This document shows, in pieces, positions 11,641 through 24,070 of a stretch of DNA of 64,000 nt. This DNA is from Ceriagrion tenellum (Eukaryota > Arthropoda > Insecta > Odonata > Coenagrionidae): NCBI GenBank assembly GCA_963169105.1, contig OY720636.1, forward strand, positions 132,713,233 through 132,777,232, given 5' to 3'. The position numbers and the translations under genes are program-made. Under the pieces are notes generated by a model that had not been told where the DNA came from, made no database searches, and saw only the letters and a list, made by a program, of their open reading frames with translations. Position 1 is the first letter of the stretch; each line of letters opens with the position of its first letter.

Positions 11641-13890
11641 CAGTGATATATAACGGTTGTCAATCCAAAATTTAAAAAATAGAAAATAGATTGTTTGTTC
11701 TTATTTCCATGAAAAATCATTATTGTTGTATTGATATATTTTCTCATATTTAAGGTAATTCGGATTTTGTCTATATTTTCTCGATACTTTTTAATTAGTG
11801 AAAAAGAAATTTCATCATTTATTGCGGTTGAAACCGCATCAATTGTCTTTACTATACAGCCCTCAATTATTACGTATGAATTACTAGATTATGCTCATAG
11901 CTCCCTATCCAAAATTTTAGTGATAATATGTTTTATTCGTTGATGGCCATAAATATTAGCAATGATGATGGTGGCAGTCGTAGTTTCGTGAATTATCGTC
12001 TTCGCAAAATAAAATTGGAATTCATCATGTCAGTTTACTATTTAATAATTCATTTAATACCAAGGAATAAGGAACTTATTGATAATGGAATATTACCTAA
12101 TAGACTCTTCTATTAAGCTCTTTGCTTGGCCAATATAGGGAAGTCCATTGAGAAAGTCGTCAATGTAGAAGTTCAACTAAGGGTTAGAAAGAAATCGTTT
12201 TATGATTCAAACGCTAACAAAAGGATATGAAGATAAAAACTACTATCAACGCATTTTGCGTCATAATAGCCTGTTAAAGGGATAATTAAAAGAAGAAGTG
12301 AATGGAATAAGTTACGAGTATAGACCAAGGTTGGAATACATGATAAAAATCCTGAGGGTTTTGAAAAGGAATACTTAATGTAGGATTAAAATAGTTATCT
12401 AATAAATTTGGGGTGGAATGAATATAATGTATTAATATCTTTTATCAGAAACTGATAGTGAACACCTCATCTTTCTACGTCTATTTAAAATATTATCTGT
12501 TTTCTTCTCGGTTGTAATTTTTGGTATCAAACTCTGTTTAGTGTCAATAATGTCCGGGAAATTTCGCTTTCAAAGGCTGTATACGCGTGTGTTTAGAGAC
12601 GTAAAGTTTGGGTGGGGGAATAATCCCTGCCCAAATGTTCCTTTTCCCTCCTCCCCGGCCGCCCCTCCTACTTGTCCCCCAATCCCTTTTCCGTGCCGTC
12701 CTTTATATTTCGCTGATGAATGAAATGCCTAGCGCGCAATGTGGGTTACGCGCCAATGGTCTGGCCTCAACGCTTAGGGGTCAGTTTTCGCGGCGGGCGA
12801 GCACCCGGAGTCTTCCTCACTTGATGGCCGGGTGCCTGCGCGATGGCCCGCCAACGCTCCTGTAATTTAGCAAACGCCAGTGCGATTTTTATTTTCCTCT
12901 TTATTCCCTCTCTCTTTTTGATTTTTTTCAACTCTGTGTTTATTTTTTGGGAGCAGCGCATTTTCTCGCTCATTCATCATCTCGAGTTCCCTTATTTTTT
13001 TTTGAAATTTTGGGCATCTGCTGCATTTTTACGTTGATGTCGACTCAAGCGCCCTCCATTCTTTGCAATTCCTCCGCTCTAGCGTGCCGAAATAAAGAGG
13101 GCGGCGATTTGTGGATTTTTGGGCCAAAATAATGTGGCGTTTTTAGATGTTGTAAAAACTCTGGGATCGACATGGTGGAATTAGTACGAGTAGGTGAACG
13201 AAAAGATTTGGAGAACATAGCTTTCTTTTCTAATGAATCATCTCAAAGTGCCTATTAAAAATCTGAGTTTTTTGTATTTAAAAAAGTAAAACTAATCTTA
13301 CTTGCAAAAAAAATGATATTTTTTATGGATATTATTTAATTATTATTTTTTTGGAAACATATTTTTATTGCGAAGCACCTCATACTCAAGCAATTCTTTT
13401 AAATTGTTAAAATTTCATTAAGATATTTAATTTGATTGAATTTCGAATAACTACGACGTAGCATACTTCGAAATATACGCTATGCCCGTCTGAAGTCCTG
13501 CACTAAGTTGTACAAATGTGATTCGTGATACTTTTCTATAGCTATAATTTTTTCCTCCCACATGTCTAAAATTTTGATGCAAAATAGATTTTATGTAAAA
13601 GTGAAAAAATAGTGACCCGGAAGACGAATAAACTGACTAATATAGCAAAATATATCCGACGTAGGACACTTTTCGTAATTGGCGTGAAAATTTAGAATGC
13701 CTTTTTTACTGCAACTTTGCTCAAATATCAGGTATTTGTAAATACTCTATGATACATTTGTCTGACAGAATGTCATAATATTGAAATTTAATTCTTTTGA
13801 CTGTCCTCTGGTGGTTTTAATTCGTTTGAATGGCGTGTATAGGAATTCAGTGTCTTTATCACCATAGGTCACTTAAAACTAAGATAAGTT
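11641..13890. other. Non-coding DNA with a small GC-richer patch
   Basis: Most is AT-rich. The segment 12600-13130 is more C/T-rich with overlapping short open frames on both strands and no recognisable product. Nothing else was seen. Confidence 0.45.
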
Positions 13891-13894
13891 GACT

Positions 13895-14890
13895 GCACCA
13901 CTTGACATTGGTTGTCTCCACCCTTTCCTTTTTAATGCTAGTTCTCTTACTTCCTGGTAATTCTTTCTGTTGACTCTCCTCCTTATTTTCTCCATTAACT
14001 AATTCCTGGGTCTTCGTCCGGGGACTGTTCTCGCTCTATCACCACCAGCCATGTTCTTCACCAACCGGTTGTGTCTCAGGGTGTGCCCAATCCGTCTGGT
14101 TCTTCTGTTCTCTTCAACTATTCTGTGAACGCCATCATTTCTTATTTTATCCGTCTATTTTATCTTCAGTATCTTCCTTCAGCTCAATTTTGAAGGCTTC
14201 TTGTCTGTTCTGATCTGCCTTCCCTATGGTCCATCCTTCCGATTCATAGAGCTCCTTATAAATATTTTCACATACTTTTTCCTAGTTCGTTGTATTATCT
14301 ACTTTGAAGACTGTGGTTGTCTTTTAAGCATGAACGCCTTCTTATTATTCTCCTCTTGATGTCCGTTGTACTTCTCCCGTCCCAATTGATCGTACTTCCA
14401 AGATTGGTGAAGGAATCCACTTGCTCTATTCTCTCTCCTCTCAGTATGACTTCTGCATTCATCTCTCTTCTGAGTACTTGGATTTATTGTTCGTCTCATA
14501 TATTTTCATGTTATATTTCTGGAAAATGTGGTTCATTGCATTTAGTGACCTCTGAAGGTCATCACAATTTTCTGCTATGACTGCAATATTATCTGTGAAG
14601 TGGAACATGTTTATTTCTTCTCCTTTAAACTTAATTCCACACAGTCCAATATCTTGTGCTCCTCATATTGTTCTTCTATTTGTCCTCCCTCTCTCATTCG
14701 CATTGTGACTATTTGATCTTGCATAGTTGGTAGATTACTCTGCTCTAGCTGAAGTCCATTTCAAGTTTTTCCTGCATCCTGAACATCTTGTTCCATTCAA
14801 TGTTGTCAAAGGCTTACTTCAGGTCCACGTATGCCGCATGCAGTGGTCTGTTCACATAAAGCTTTATCTACCATTACTAAAGAGTATGGT
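13895..14890 (-). pseudogene. Decayed LINE reverse transcriptase, family B copy 1
   Basis: Read on the minus strand, the fragment runs from the reverse-transcriptase palm to the C-terminal tail. Palm motif A appears as HAAYVDLK, stop, AFD near 14810-14840. The catalytic box appears as HFTDNIAVIA (HFTDN at 14588-14602), where active enzymes have FADD or YADD, so the second aspartate is lost. Toward the other end come IGKADQNRQEAFKIELKED and a tail reading AHPETQPV or, in another frame, GHTLRHNRLVKNM. The tail is typical of non-LTR retrotransposons that end in a conserved arginine-rich GH-LRH block. Stops and frameshifts are scattered throughout, so it is an inactive, 5'-truncated fossil. It shares its tail with the copy at 49806-50190. 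The clade is not settled from these fragments. Confidence 0.82.
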
Positions 14891-14982
14891 ATGACTTTCT
14901 TATACCGCATGGTGAGACAAATTTTTCACTTGATTTGGCTACTCCTTGAAGTTATCAGTTTTAAATTTCATACTGCGTGCAG

Positions 14983-15318
14983 CTAGGGAGATGATCTTAT
15001 CGGGTAAGCAATAACCTTCCTCGTTTTCTCCCGAGTATTACCGTGGAACGTAGCACGACCTAGAGAAGTACGAAAAAAATGTGGCGTTTTTTGAACGTTT
15101 GAAGCATATCGTTCAGGTGGCTCTGAGTAAGTTACAATATAACTCACTTGTTGCCGAGGTAGTGGTATTGTAACTCTCTCGGCGATGGTAAAAGAGGGCT
15201 TCGCAAAAGAACGCGACGATGAAGTGGGAGTTAGATAATTATTGAAACCATTCCTAGCACTGGAGAAGTCTATAGTATTTCTGTAGTCCGGGGCCTGATA
15301 TGGAATGCACTTCCTCAC
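14983..15318 (-). other. Open frame of 111 codons of unknown nature beside the LINE remnant
   Basis: The frame starts MRKCIPYQAPDYRN and has unremarkable, non-low-complexity composition. No domain or motif is recognised. It lies upstream of the LINE remnant on the same strand, but I could not tie it to the usual endonuclease or reverse-transcriptase motifs. It could be a chance frame, a separate transposon fragment or a decayed part of the same element. Confidence 0.2.
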
Positions 15319-16380
15319 TCCCTCTTATGACTGTTACGTCCAACCCATATCTTTGTCCTTGACCATTCATCGTGGAACATGATTTTTTGATTAGTTAATT
15401 GTGACTATTCCTATGATATATTTGCAAGGTTCTTAAAATATTTTACTCGCACTTATTATTTCTATTTTACCTTTCACTATTCTTCCTATCTATTAGTTGA
15501 TCAACACCAATTTGAATTCCTGGCGTAAGGAGAATTTTTGAATGCTCTAGCATCTTCTATCTATATGAGCGAATTTTAGCTGTAAGTACATAGTCTCCGT
15601 TTGTCCATTCCATGATGATTTATGGACAAGTTTAGTTTTTTTCCCGGGAAATGAATGTGATTTAATCCATAACTTCAATGAATTTGTTCTTAGTATTTTC
15701 TATTTTGTTGCCATAACAGTCAATGAACTTGATTATAGCGTCACCGAATGAACTTTTTGAACCTTTTTATCTTAATGATGTTTCCTCAAAATATATTTTG
15801 TGTTATTAACCACTGATCTTTCCTCTCATGTATCGTCAGGTTCATAGTCGATTTATAAAATCTTTATACCGCTTTCATAAGTAAATCTTAGAAAATCAGT
15901 TTTATAATTGCTATGTATATACTAGTAGTCAAGTATTATTTATCTCAAGTAAATATTTATAGGGTTTTAGAATCCATTGCTTGTGATAAAGGCCTGATTA
16001 GCTGATGAATGAAAGGTTCTAAAAATTTACAATGGTGGAAAAAATTTCATGCTAAAATTCGCGATTGGTATCCGATATTATTTATAAGGGGCACCAATTC
16101 GAATTATTATTGGAATAATTGCAACATCTTTTTGATTCAGGAGATATTTTTTCCTTGTAATTTGCTTAACATTTTTCTTCTTTCCATTCATTGTTCTTGT
16201 TTATTTAGCGTTTAGCCATCAATGCCTTAAAATCATTTCAAAAACTCGCCTCTTGTACTTTGCATCTCTTTAATTAAACTCTTCACAAGAGTTTTTACTA
16301 CATCAGTGATTCATTCCGCCCATTTGATCTTCTTTGATCCAATTTGAACATTATTTAAATCACACCGCAACCTTCACTAT
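15319..16380. other. AT-rich DNA, no confident feature
   Basis: No reverse-transcriptase motif, RNA gene or terminal repeat was identified. Sequence texture (C/T-rich with phrases similar in composition to the neighbouring minus-strand LINE) leaves open that more of a decayed element extends here, but I cannot support it. Confidence 0.3.
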
Positions 16381-16384
16381 ATTT

Positions 16385-16475
16385 AAACATGCTTGATTTT
16401 CGGCCGGAGTGACAACGAGAAAAATTCCTCGCGTGCTATTCAGAGGGTCGTGGATTCGAGTCCCAATGGGTGTAT
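16385..16475 (+). repeat. tRNA-derived SINE-like fragment
   Basis: A pol III B-box-like block, GGATTCGAGTCC, lies at 16452-16463, one base from the GGTTCGANTCC consensus. The surrounding phrase CAGAGGGTCGTGGATTCGAG is nearly identical to the minus-strand copy near 51.35 kb (CAGAGGGTCGCGGGTTCGAG), and both are followed by a TGGGT-containing segment. The expected A box upstream is too degraded to assign. No complete cloverleaf can be drawn, so this is a SINE fragment rather than a tRNA gene. Confidence 0.6.
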
Positions 16476-16719
16476 TTTATACTAATCAGGGCAAGGGTGG
16501 TTGCGTTAGCCAAGTGAATCTTTTGTAGGGAAAGGCTGCTTAGATGTAAATTCGCTCGAAATTAAGACAAAGTTATTATTTCAATTATCATTTCGTCACC
16601 ATTTTAGCATTATTATTTTTCATTATAACGTCAGTATGTTCTATCCCAAAACTTATGCCAGCTTGAAGTGGCAAGTGGAAACATCAGCCATCGATTCTGC
16701 ATCGTTGCAAAAGACCTTT

Positions 16720-17330
16720 AGCCTATGATGTTTGGAGGGGACGTGAATGCCGGGATCCTGTCTCGGGTGTGGGTAAGGGGTGAAAATATCTGGAACGACG
16801 TGACCAAGCGTTTTGACGAGTCTGTGTATTGTTGGCAGGGGAGGGAGGAGGAGGGTGAGGCAGCATTTTGCTTCTCTTCTACCGCAGCGAGAGATCGCTC
16901 CTGGATGGACTGACTGGCGTTCTCTACCCTCGAATTCGGTGCCGATCGCCCGGGGCGTAATTATCGTGACGTTCGGCGACTGCACTGCACGCTGAGGGGC
17001 GAGGCCAGTCCCACGTCTCTCCCGATTCCTCCTCCGGACGGCCGAGATAGGACGAGCGATAGAACACACAAAGAGCATTTTTTAACGTCGACTGCCATCG
17101 ATTTGCCGCTCATTGGGTCATCGTGGACAGATCGATTGTGGAAAGTGGTCAGCGGTTGGAGGCGCCTCTCTCTCCTTGCATCCCACATCTGTTGAATGCC
17201 GTCGTTCGGAATCTGTTCCAACGGTGCGCCCTCAGGGAGTGAGGGGATTATGGATTTCTGTGCCGCGACGCAGAATGCAGCAGATGTTGCGGGGGACGCA
17301 GTGGCTCGAAAAAATTAATAACGAGAAAAT
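16720..17330. other. Moderately GC-rich CpG-containing patch
   Basis: CpG dinucleotides are more frequent than in the flanks and both strands carry overlapping open frames (up to 141 codons at 16653-17078, -). None has a recognised domain. A regulatory island is possible. Confidence 0.3.
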
Positions 17331-17694
17331 CTTATCCTCCATCCAAGTAACATCATATCTTGAGCGTCGAGCATTATTCTTCCGTAGATTAAAGAACTAC
17401 TCTCGGTATGAGCTGTAAGGATAGTTAATATGACATCTCCATAGCAATTGATTCTATTTATTTTTCCTGACTTGTATGGTTTTAAGAAAATTTTACGTAG
17501 TAATTCTTCTATATGGCCAATTTATAATAGTTTGCACTCACAATAAAGAACTTTGACCTTTTTATAAGTTCCTATACCTATCAATTTCTAATATTACTAC
17601 ATGTTATATTGTTCAACTTGTTGACTTTACTTGTGGAATTCCCACTTGATTTCCAGGTTTTACACTTAATTTTCCTCAAAATTTTTTAATCTTA

Positions 17695-18290
17695 CAAAAC
17701 GAATGACCTCACGGACAAATAATTTGTTTGAAATTCAGATATTAAAATTCATTAACTAAGGTATCGAACGTTTCTTCTTTTAGTGAGTTATCAATCTAGC
17801 TTTTGTAAGATTGTAATGCTAAGCAAATAATCTCATTTCATTTTTATTCGTACTAATGTGAAAGTTGAAACTAAATAAATTCCAAAGTCATCTCTTCCAA
17901 ATTTCTGCGTTGATATACAACGTTAATATTGCCGTATGTCTGGCCGCTCCAACACCGTGAGAATGACTATCTACGTAACCCCTAGTTCCCATCCTGGGCC
18001 GCAATAATATCGCGAGAATATTTTATGATCTATTCAGGTGATGACACTTACCATTTTCAATAATGTGTGTAAATGAAATTTCTCCTGATTGCTAATTATT
18101 TTGAACTTTCATTAGAATTTTTCTCTTTTCTCAGTTCCTCCATCATTTAAATGTTTTCTTTTATTTCATCGTCTCTAGCATTGAGGTTCCATTCCTGTAT
18201 TGCCACCATAAGGTGTTTTCCGATACTTTTCATATTAATTCAATCCCCTAAATCTGACAAAACAAATCAAATCACGGACAAATAATTTGT
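17695..18290. repeat. Pair of direct repeats of about 33 bp, 563 bp apart
   Basis: An exact 18-mer, CACGGACAAATAATTTGT, occurs at 17710-17727 and 18273-18290. The 15 bases before each copy are also similar, beginning ACAAAAC. The second copy ends exactly where recognisable LINE coding sequence begins. The interval between is AT-rich and contains no recognised transposon, so the repeats could be a long target duplication or a local duplication. Confidence 0.65.
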
Positions 18291-19800
18291 CCCCCCCTGC
18301 ATTATCTAAAATTCAAGAGAAAATTTTTAATCGCCTAGTGACCGATTACTTTACCTCGAAGGGGAGGCTTGACTCTTTTCTTCTGGTTTTCATTAAGATT
18401 TCAGCGCGTACTCCTCATTGCTTGAAGTTACTGATATTATTCGTAATGCAATGGATTATGGAATGGGAACCATTATTGCCATATTTTTATTTCAAAAAAG
18501 CCTTTGACTATGTACCACACAAATTTAAATTCTTAATGTTCTGTTTAAAATTGGTTCTATTCATATCTTGATGACACACGGTAGGCCTTCTTGGGATCAA
18601 ACTACACCAGACCATCTTGGCGGTCGTATCAAGTGCGGTGCCGCAAGAATCCGTACTTGGCCATATTTCATTCTACTATCATGTCCTCGACATAGCAAAA
18701 TTTATCTGCAAATCCACGCTAAATGCAGATAACTTTTAGAAATATTTTCACGCCGAACTTGACTGATTGGCTGCTGCAATCTCCCTTGTCAAAGAAGATG
18801 TCTCAGCCATTTTTAGATGGCGTCAAAAAAATGTATGGATTTTTAATTCCTCCAAAACACAGGATCATTATGGTTGGTAACACAGATATTAGGTCCAGTA
18901 ATAAATTAAGGAACCTCGGCATTGCATTGAGAAATTATCTCTTGCAGAATCATCACGTACATGAAATCTCAAATTAGGCCAACAAAACTTTATACCAACA
19001 AAAATTACACATATCTCTTCTATCAAGTTCTAGTCGTAAAATTCTTGTTTCAACGCTCACATTCCCCAACTTTTAGAAGCACGTTTTAGTAAAAAATTAC
19101 CTCCTATTGGAATAAAAAATTAGCTTCAGCAGCTCTTAAATTCTCATGTAAGATTTGTTCTTGACCTTCGTAATGATGAACATATCTTCCACTACCTTCA
19201 CAACTTGTCACAGGTCAAAACCTCTTCTCGTTGGATATATTTACTTGACTCGTTTCTTTTTGCCATTTTTGTGATAAATTTTAACCTGCCCCTACAAATT
19301 CCATGTTTAAACCCTAGCAGGTTTATATTTTAGACCCTAATGGTTTGATCTCTTCAACCATTCTCGTCCTACACCTCGGATAAATACCTATCTCAAAACT
19401 TTTCATATCTCTTACTCAAACCTTATCACTTCCTTGCCGTTATTCATAAAATATTCTTCATTTATCTATTTTTAAGAAACTATTTAATTATGATTTTAAG
19501 AGCTCATATAAGCTAAATCTTTATCTTATATAATAACATTTTCTATATTTACATAATGATCTGTGAATATAAATGTATTTTTTTCTTATCTTTCTATTAC
19601 TCTTATCACATTTTCGACGTATATATTTAGATTTATTTACCTTTTGCTCCTAACCTTTTGTTTTAGTTACTGGGATTTGTTTTCTAGGTATACTTCTTTT
19701 TCTTTAATTTTCTCGAAAACTGATGTTTATGTGTATATTCTTGCTTCGCTCTAATGGGCAACCTAGGATTCTTTAAAACGTTATTCTATTCTATTGTAAA
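18290..19800 (+). pseudogene. Decayed CR1/Jockey-like LINE reverse transcriptase
   Basis: Successive reverse-transcriptase blocks can be read in order through several frameshifts. PALSKIQEKIFNRLVTDYF lies at about 18290. VTDIIRNAMDYGMGTII (about 18426-18476) continues in a shifted frame as FKKAFDYVPHKF (palm motif A, 18491-18520). SAVPQESVLG (18629-18661) corresponds to the family SGVPQGSVLGP block. NADNF (18722-18736) stands where the catalytic FADD should be, 31 codons downstream as expected. Further on, VRFVLDLRNDEH (from about 19148) and HSRPTPRINTYL match the C-terminal region of CR1/Jockey-type elements. Sequence to about 19800, ending in A/T-rich GGCAACCTAGG-containing DNA, is probably the 3' end. 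Motif A and C substitutions plus frameshifts make it inactive. The 5' half, including the endonuclease, is absent. Confidence 0.85.
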
Positions 19801-22800
19801 TTAAACCTTTTTCTTGTTTATAAATTTATTAACCAATTTTCAAGGTGTAATCGTTTGAACTATTTCAGGTTATTTACCTAAACAACTGTGAGAAAAATTC
19901 TATTAGTTATACTGTGTCTTATTTAAGTGGAGAATTTTCCTCAAAATAGAGGAAGCTTATTGATGTGAGACAATATTAAATCACTAAAATATTAGTGAGT
20001 GCAGATATAAAATAATTCCAGTGCCAAAATTATTTTTTGAAACATTATCAACGGTTTGCATTTTTCAAGTTCTGCTAGCGTTAGAAAAAACCTTCCGCGC
20101 TAACTGCAGTTCTGACGTTGCAATAGTATTGGCATGGGAGTAATGTGGCAGATTTTATTCATCCGATGCTGAAGTCTAATATAATTCCTGCAGAATATGT
20201 ATTTCTCTGCGTGTGTGCATGCGTGTTTATTTTTTAGTGGAGGTAAACACGTAAATTTGGAGATAACTTGGTTGCGTTCACCTAACTCATTGTCTTATGT
20301 CACAATTATTCATTGCTTCGAATATTGAGGGTGTAGATAACTGAAAGCATACTATCCAAGATAATTTATACATATTGACGAGGTGGTGGATGATTTGATC
20401 ATTGTTTTATTGATGATAGCACTTCTTATTGGTAAACTACCTGGGAAAATAATTCCTCTACCTTAGTACGTAAAGAATACCTTAGAACGTAAGAAATAGT
20501 CACAGCGTCTGCTCTCTCGCTGTGTATCAATGTCATTTTTTTCAATCCATTAAAACATAAACGTCGTTTATGTTAGCCATTTATATAAATATAATATCTT
20601 GTGGTAAATTGTATCAAATTGTGGATTTTTATGATGATACAGGTAATGCTTTGAGTATACAAACGTGAGAGGTTTCTTGTAGTCCCAATTATACCCCTTG
20701 CCAAGGATATCTTTGGATTGTTTTTATTTTTCCTCCCAAGAGACTTCCCAAAGGTAACGAGGACTTGGTCCGAATCACAGACCCTCCCTTCTGCCCTTCC
20801 CATCCAAAAGCCAACCAACCAAACCCCTTCTCCTCCACGCTCGACCGCAATCTTGAGGTGACCCAAGCTCTCCGCTCACTTCTCACATAAAGCCGAATTC
20901 CCGCAGAGGTAATGCCCGAGGAACCATTTACGCCGTTTGGATATAAATCCATGGGTTTATCTCTCGGTCACACGACAACAGTGACCTAAACCTCGTGTGC
21001 GGAATCATGTCTTTGACCTTTGGGAATGGAGCGCTATAATCAGTGTACACAATGGGAAATCACAATTATCTCTTATCTCCAAAATCTTCAATGAAATTTC
21101 TGTAGATCCTCTGAATGGCCGCTGTTCTAAGTATACCAATTTTCGTCGATGGCTATGTACTCTCGTTGAACATTTTGAGCCTTGACATTCTCTCTTGCTT
21201 CTTTTTACCTTCAATTACTTTTAACGTGCAACAGCGAACATGGCAAAAAACATTTGGCTGATCCAGTAAAAACTGGTCAGGTCAAAGGCAGGCAGTAAAA
21301 TTAGTTTGATAATTTTCTCATAAATTGAAAAATTATAACTTTATAATCCTGGACCAAGTTCATAGTAGCAGAAAGAGACTCATTTCTTAATTTAAAGTTA
21401 TTTTTCGCAAAAAATACTAAATTCTGGCCATTTTCGAGACTGTTTCCATAACACTCAAAATGAATGCATAAGCTTAGTGCTTTATATTTGTGTCTGTCTA
21501 GATGTGGCGTAAATACGCTGTGGGGATAGAGACCCCGCTTAGTGATAATACAAAAGGGCACTTTATCGTCGCACAGGTATTACTATTCCCCGCTCAGTCG
21601 TTTGAATCATATTCAGGCCTTACTATATTCTACATTGACTGTCTTGGAAGGAATAGTGAGCTCCTTCTAAATCATCTGCGGTTTCCTCTGATGTACTGCG
21701 AGCATTGCCTTTCTGCTTTGGAATATTCTCAAAGTACCGACCTCCTTGAACTCGAGCGAATATCCTTTCGTCAAGGACCATTGTCTCTCTGTGCCCACTT
21801 TCATTTAAACGATCCTTGGGGATCACCACTAGATTTCTCCCAGAAACTAGTTTCTTCCTTGCGCAAAAGCTAAGCAAGTATGCATTCAAACGTTTTTGCT
21901 AGGGCTTCTGTTTTAAGTTTGCTTCATGCATATTTAATTCTGAAGGATTGAAATTGATTTCAGAGCTTGAATTCCTTTTTCGAGCAGTTAATTTGGCGGA
22001 GATGAATCAGAAAAGAGCTTTACATTACTTCCAAAATAAGAAGCTTCCTTATATCTGAATTCATGAATTAATTTGAATCCCACGCCATGTATTTCGATGG
22101 AGGAAAGCGCCGAAGCAGTATTTTAGGTTTGAGGGAAATGTATCTGGGTTTTAAGTGGAATGAACTCTGAATATTAAATAATAAAATAAAATCAAGGTCG
22201 TACTCATTATCTTGATTAAGAATGACAACTGTTTGGTATAGTTTTGAATATACTCTAGAATTCGTTTTTTATGCAGTTACTGTTTTACTAAAGAAATTTT
22301 AAAAATTCTTATTGTATTTGTACTCCTCATGATAAATTTGTATGTAACTTTTCTTTCTAGTCTGTTCAGTTCTAAGAACGATCGCTTCTATTTTGTTGAT
22401 TGTTGCCAACAGGACCGCGAAGTGAAGTGTGAGCGTAAACAACTCGTACAGAAAAAAATACCTTTGTTGAAAAAGAATAAACTTGGTTCTTATTTACCTA
22501 ACTCAGATATTCATTGTGCAGACATGATTCCACTATTTTATTAAAAGTTGAGGAAATTTTTCTTGATTCTTTGGTATGACATTGCCCTAATCACAGCACT
22601 TACTCCGTCATTGTGGAGTTATAGGTATGTCATGGGAGCCATTAAGTTATCAAATCACTAAAAGTTAATACTATTCATAAAAGGCTCAATATTTATAAAC
22701 TTAGGATAGAATAATTATAATGAATGTAAATAATGAACATGAATATTTATGTATACATATGAAGAGTACGAAAATGATGCTTAACACTATTTACACCGGC

Positions 22801-22880
22801 TCCTTCAATGGAATTTCGCTATAGGTCGCTCTTGGCGTGACTTTTTGAGCCTCCTTGGGTTTCAGGTTTTAGTTAAGTTC
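19801..22880. other. AT-rich non-coding DNA, no confident gene
   Basis: The stretch contains a perfect 21-base palindrome (20554-20574), listed separately. A 123-codon plus frame (21502-21873) and an 88-codon minus frame (21623-21889) overlap each other. Neither shows a recognised domain or start context, and at least one must be spurious. Confidence 0.4.
20554..20574. repeat. Perfect 21-base palindrome
   Basis: AACATAAACG, a central T, then CGTTTATGTT gives perfect 10-bp arms. It is isolated in AT-rich DNA with no adjacent gene. It may be a chance or protein-binding palindrome. Confidence 0.7.
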
Positions 22881-22889
22881 TAAAGTCAC

Positions 22890-24070
22890 ATTCTCACATT
22901 GCGTGTGGGCCGACCCTTTACGAGAGCCGCGGTCTCTTTGTCACCTGCGTCTTAAATCCCTTCCCCTTCTTCTCCCTCATCCTCTCTCCTGGCAGACACC
23001 GGCCTCTCCCGGCTACCTTCCCCCCACGCCCCCTCCAGGGGGCGGGGAGGAGAATGAGGAGAGGTTGGCGTGGCCGAATCTCCAGCCGCATCACCCACCC
23101 TCGTCTGACCGTAGCACACTTCTTCTCCAGCTGGTCCGTGCCTGTCGTTTTATTCGCCGGCTCGTGCCTCCCTGCAGGTACACTCCCTGTCCACAATTCC
23201 TCTTTCTTTTTTCTTTCTCACTCTCCCTTATCCACCCCATGTACATTCCCCCCCACCCGTAGGTGTAACCGCATTCCGAGAGAATGCTCCTTGTTCCTTT
23301 TTCGTCAGTTTCCATTCTTATTTCTTTTTTATTTCGTTATCTCTTCCCTTTCTTTCCTCAGCCCCGCGGTCATCGCCCTCCCGCTTTTAACCCATCTGCC
23401 GTCTGTCCTCTCTGCCTCGTGACCTCCTTCCTCTCCCCCCGACCCGTCCTACTCCACCCTCTTAGCCGGCTTCCCTGGAACGCTCCACGAGCCCCTCCCC
23501 ACCACATACCCCGCCACTCTCCGTGGTGGTGGTTCCCAATTGCGCAGCTGTTGCGGCTTTTCACACTGGTAATTCTCATCTCCTCAACTCCCCTCTCCTA
23601 CTTACATACAACTCTTCGAGGTCCCTCTCTTCCCCTCTCCCGATCCTTTCTTTTGCGACCTCTTGCGGTAATGGCCACATTCTCATCCGTACTTTTTTTT
23701 CTCTTTCCCTTTTTTTCAAATTGGAATTTCACGAATATTAGCGCATATGCGCTTTTTTTTCCTTCTCCTTCTGCGAGCCTCGTCTCGGCCAGCGGGGCTT
23801 TTCCTACCCCCGCCCCCTCGCATCCTCGTTCTCGCTCCCTCAGACGTCCCAGCGCGGCCAGCGCGCGCCCAGCGAAGATCAAAGGAGAAGCGGAAATTGA
23901 GACGACGCTACTCCGCCTCTTGCGATGCGCTCGATGTTTGAATGTTTCAGGAGGCGTAGTGCTCAGTGATGGGAAGTGGACCTTTGAGTCGGCAGACGTG
24001 TCTGGGGAAAATTATCTGGATGATCTATCCCGTTTCTGCCACTCCTACGATTGGACCAAAATGAGCTGAA
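22890..24070. other. Long C/T-rich, CpG-containing island with a 261-codon compositional open frame
   Basis: The plus strand is almost continuously pyrimidine-rich for more than 1 kb. The longest open frame in the window (23284-24069, +) lies here but encodes alternating Phe/Leu/Ser/Pro/Arg low-complexity sequence. Competing frames of 60-120 codons are open on both strands at the same place. I therefore attribute the frame to base composition. The region could be a promoter-associated island or a splice-related polypyrimidine region, but neither is demonstrated. Confidence 0.45.

Noticed and set aside
12712..12730. CTGATGA followed by GAAA as another hammerhead core
   Set aside because: The boxes are only a few bases apart, leaving no room for stem II; the same applies near 16001.
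14317..14580. Plus frame of 87 codons
   Set aside because: Antisense to the minus-strand LINE remnant that explains this DNA.
23284..24069. Open frame of 261 codons, longest in the window
   Set aside because: Product is low-complexity Phe/Leu/Ser/Pro-rich, and several other frames on both strands are open over the same C/T-rich DNA.
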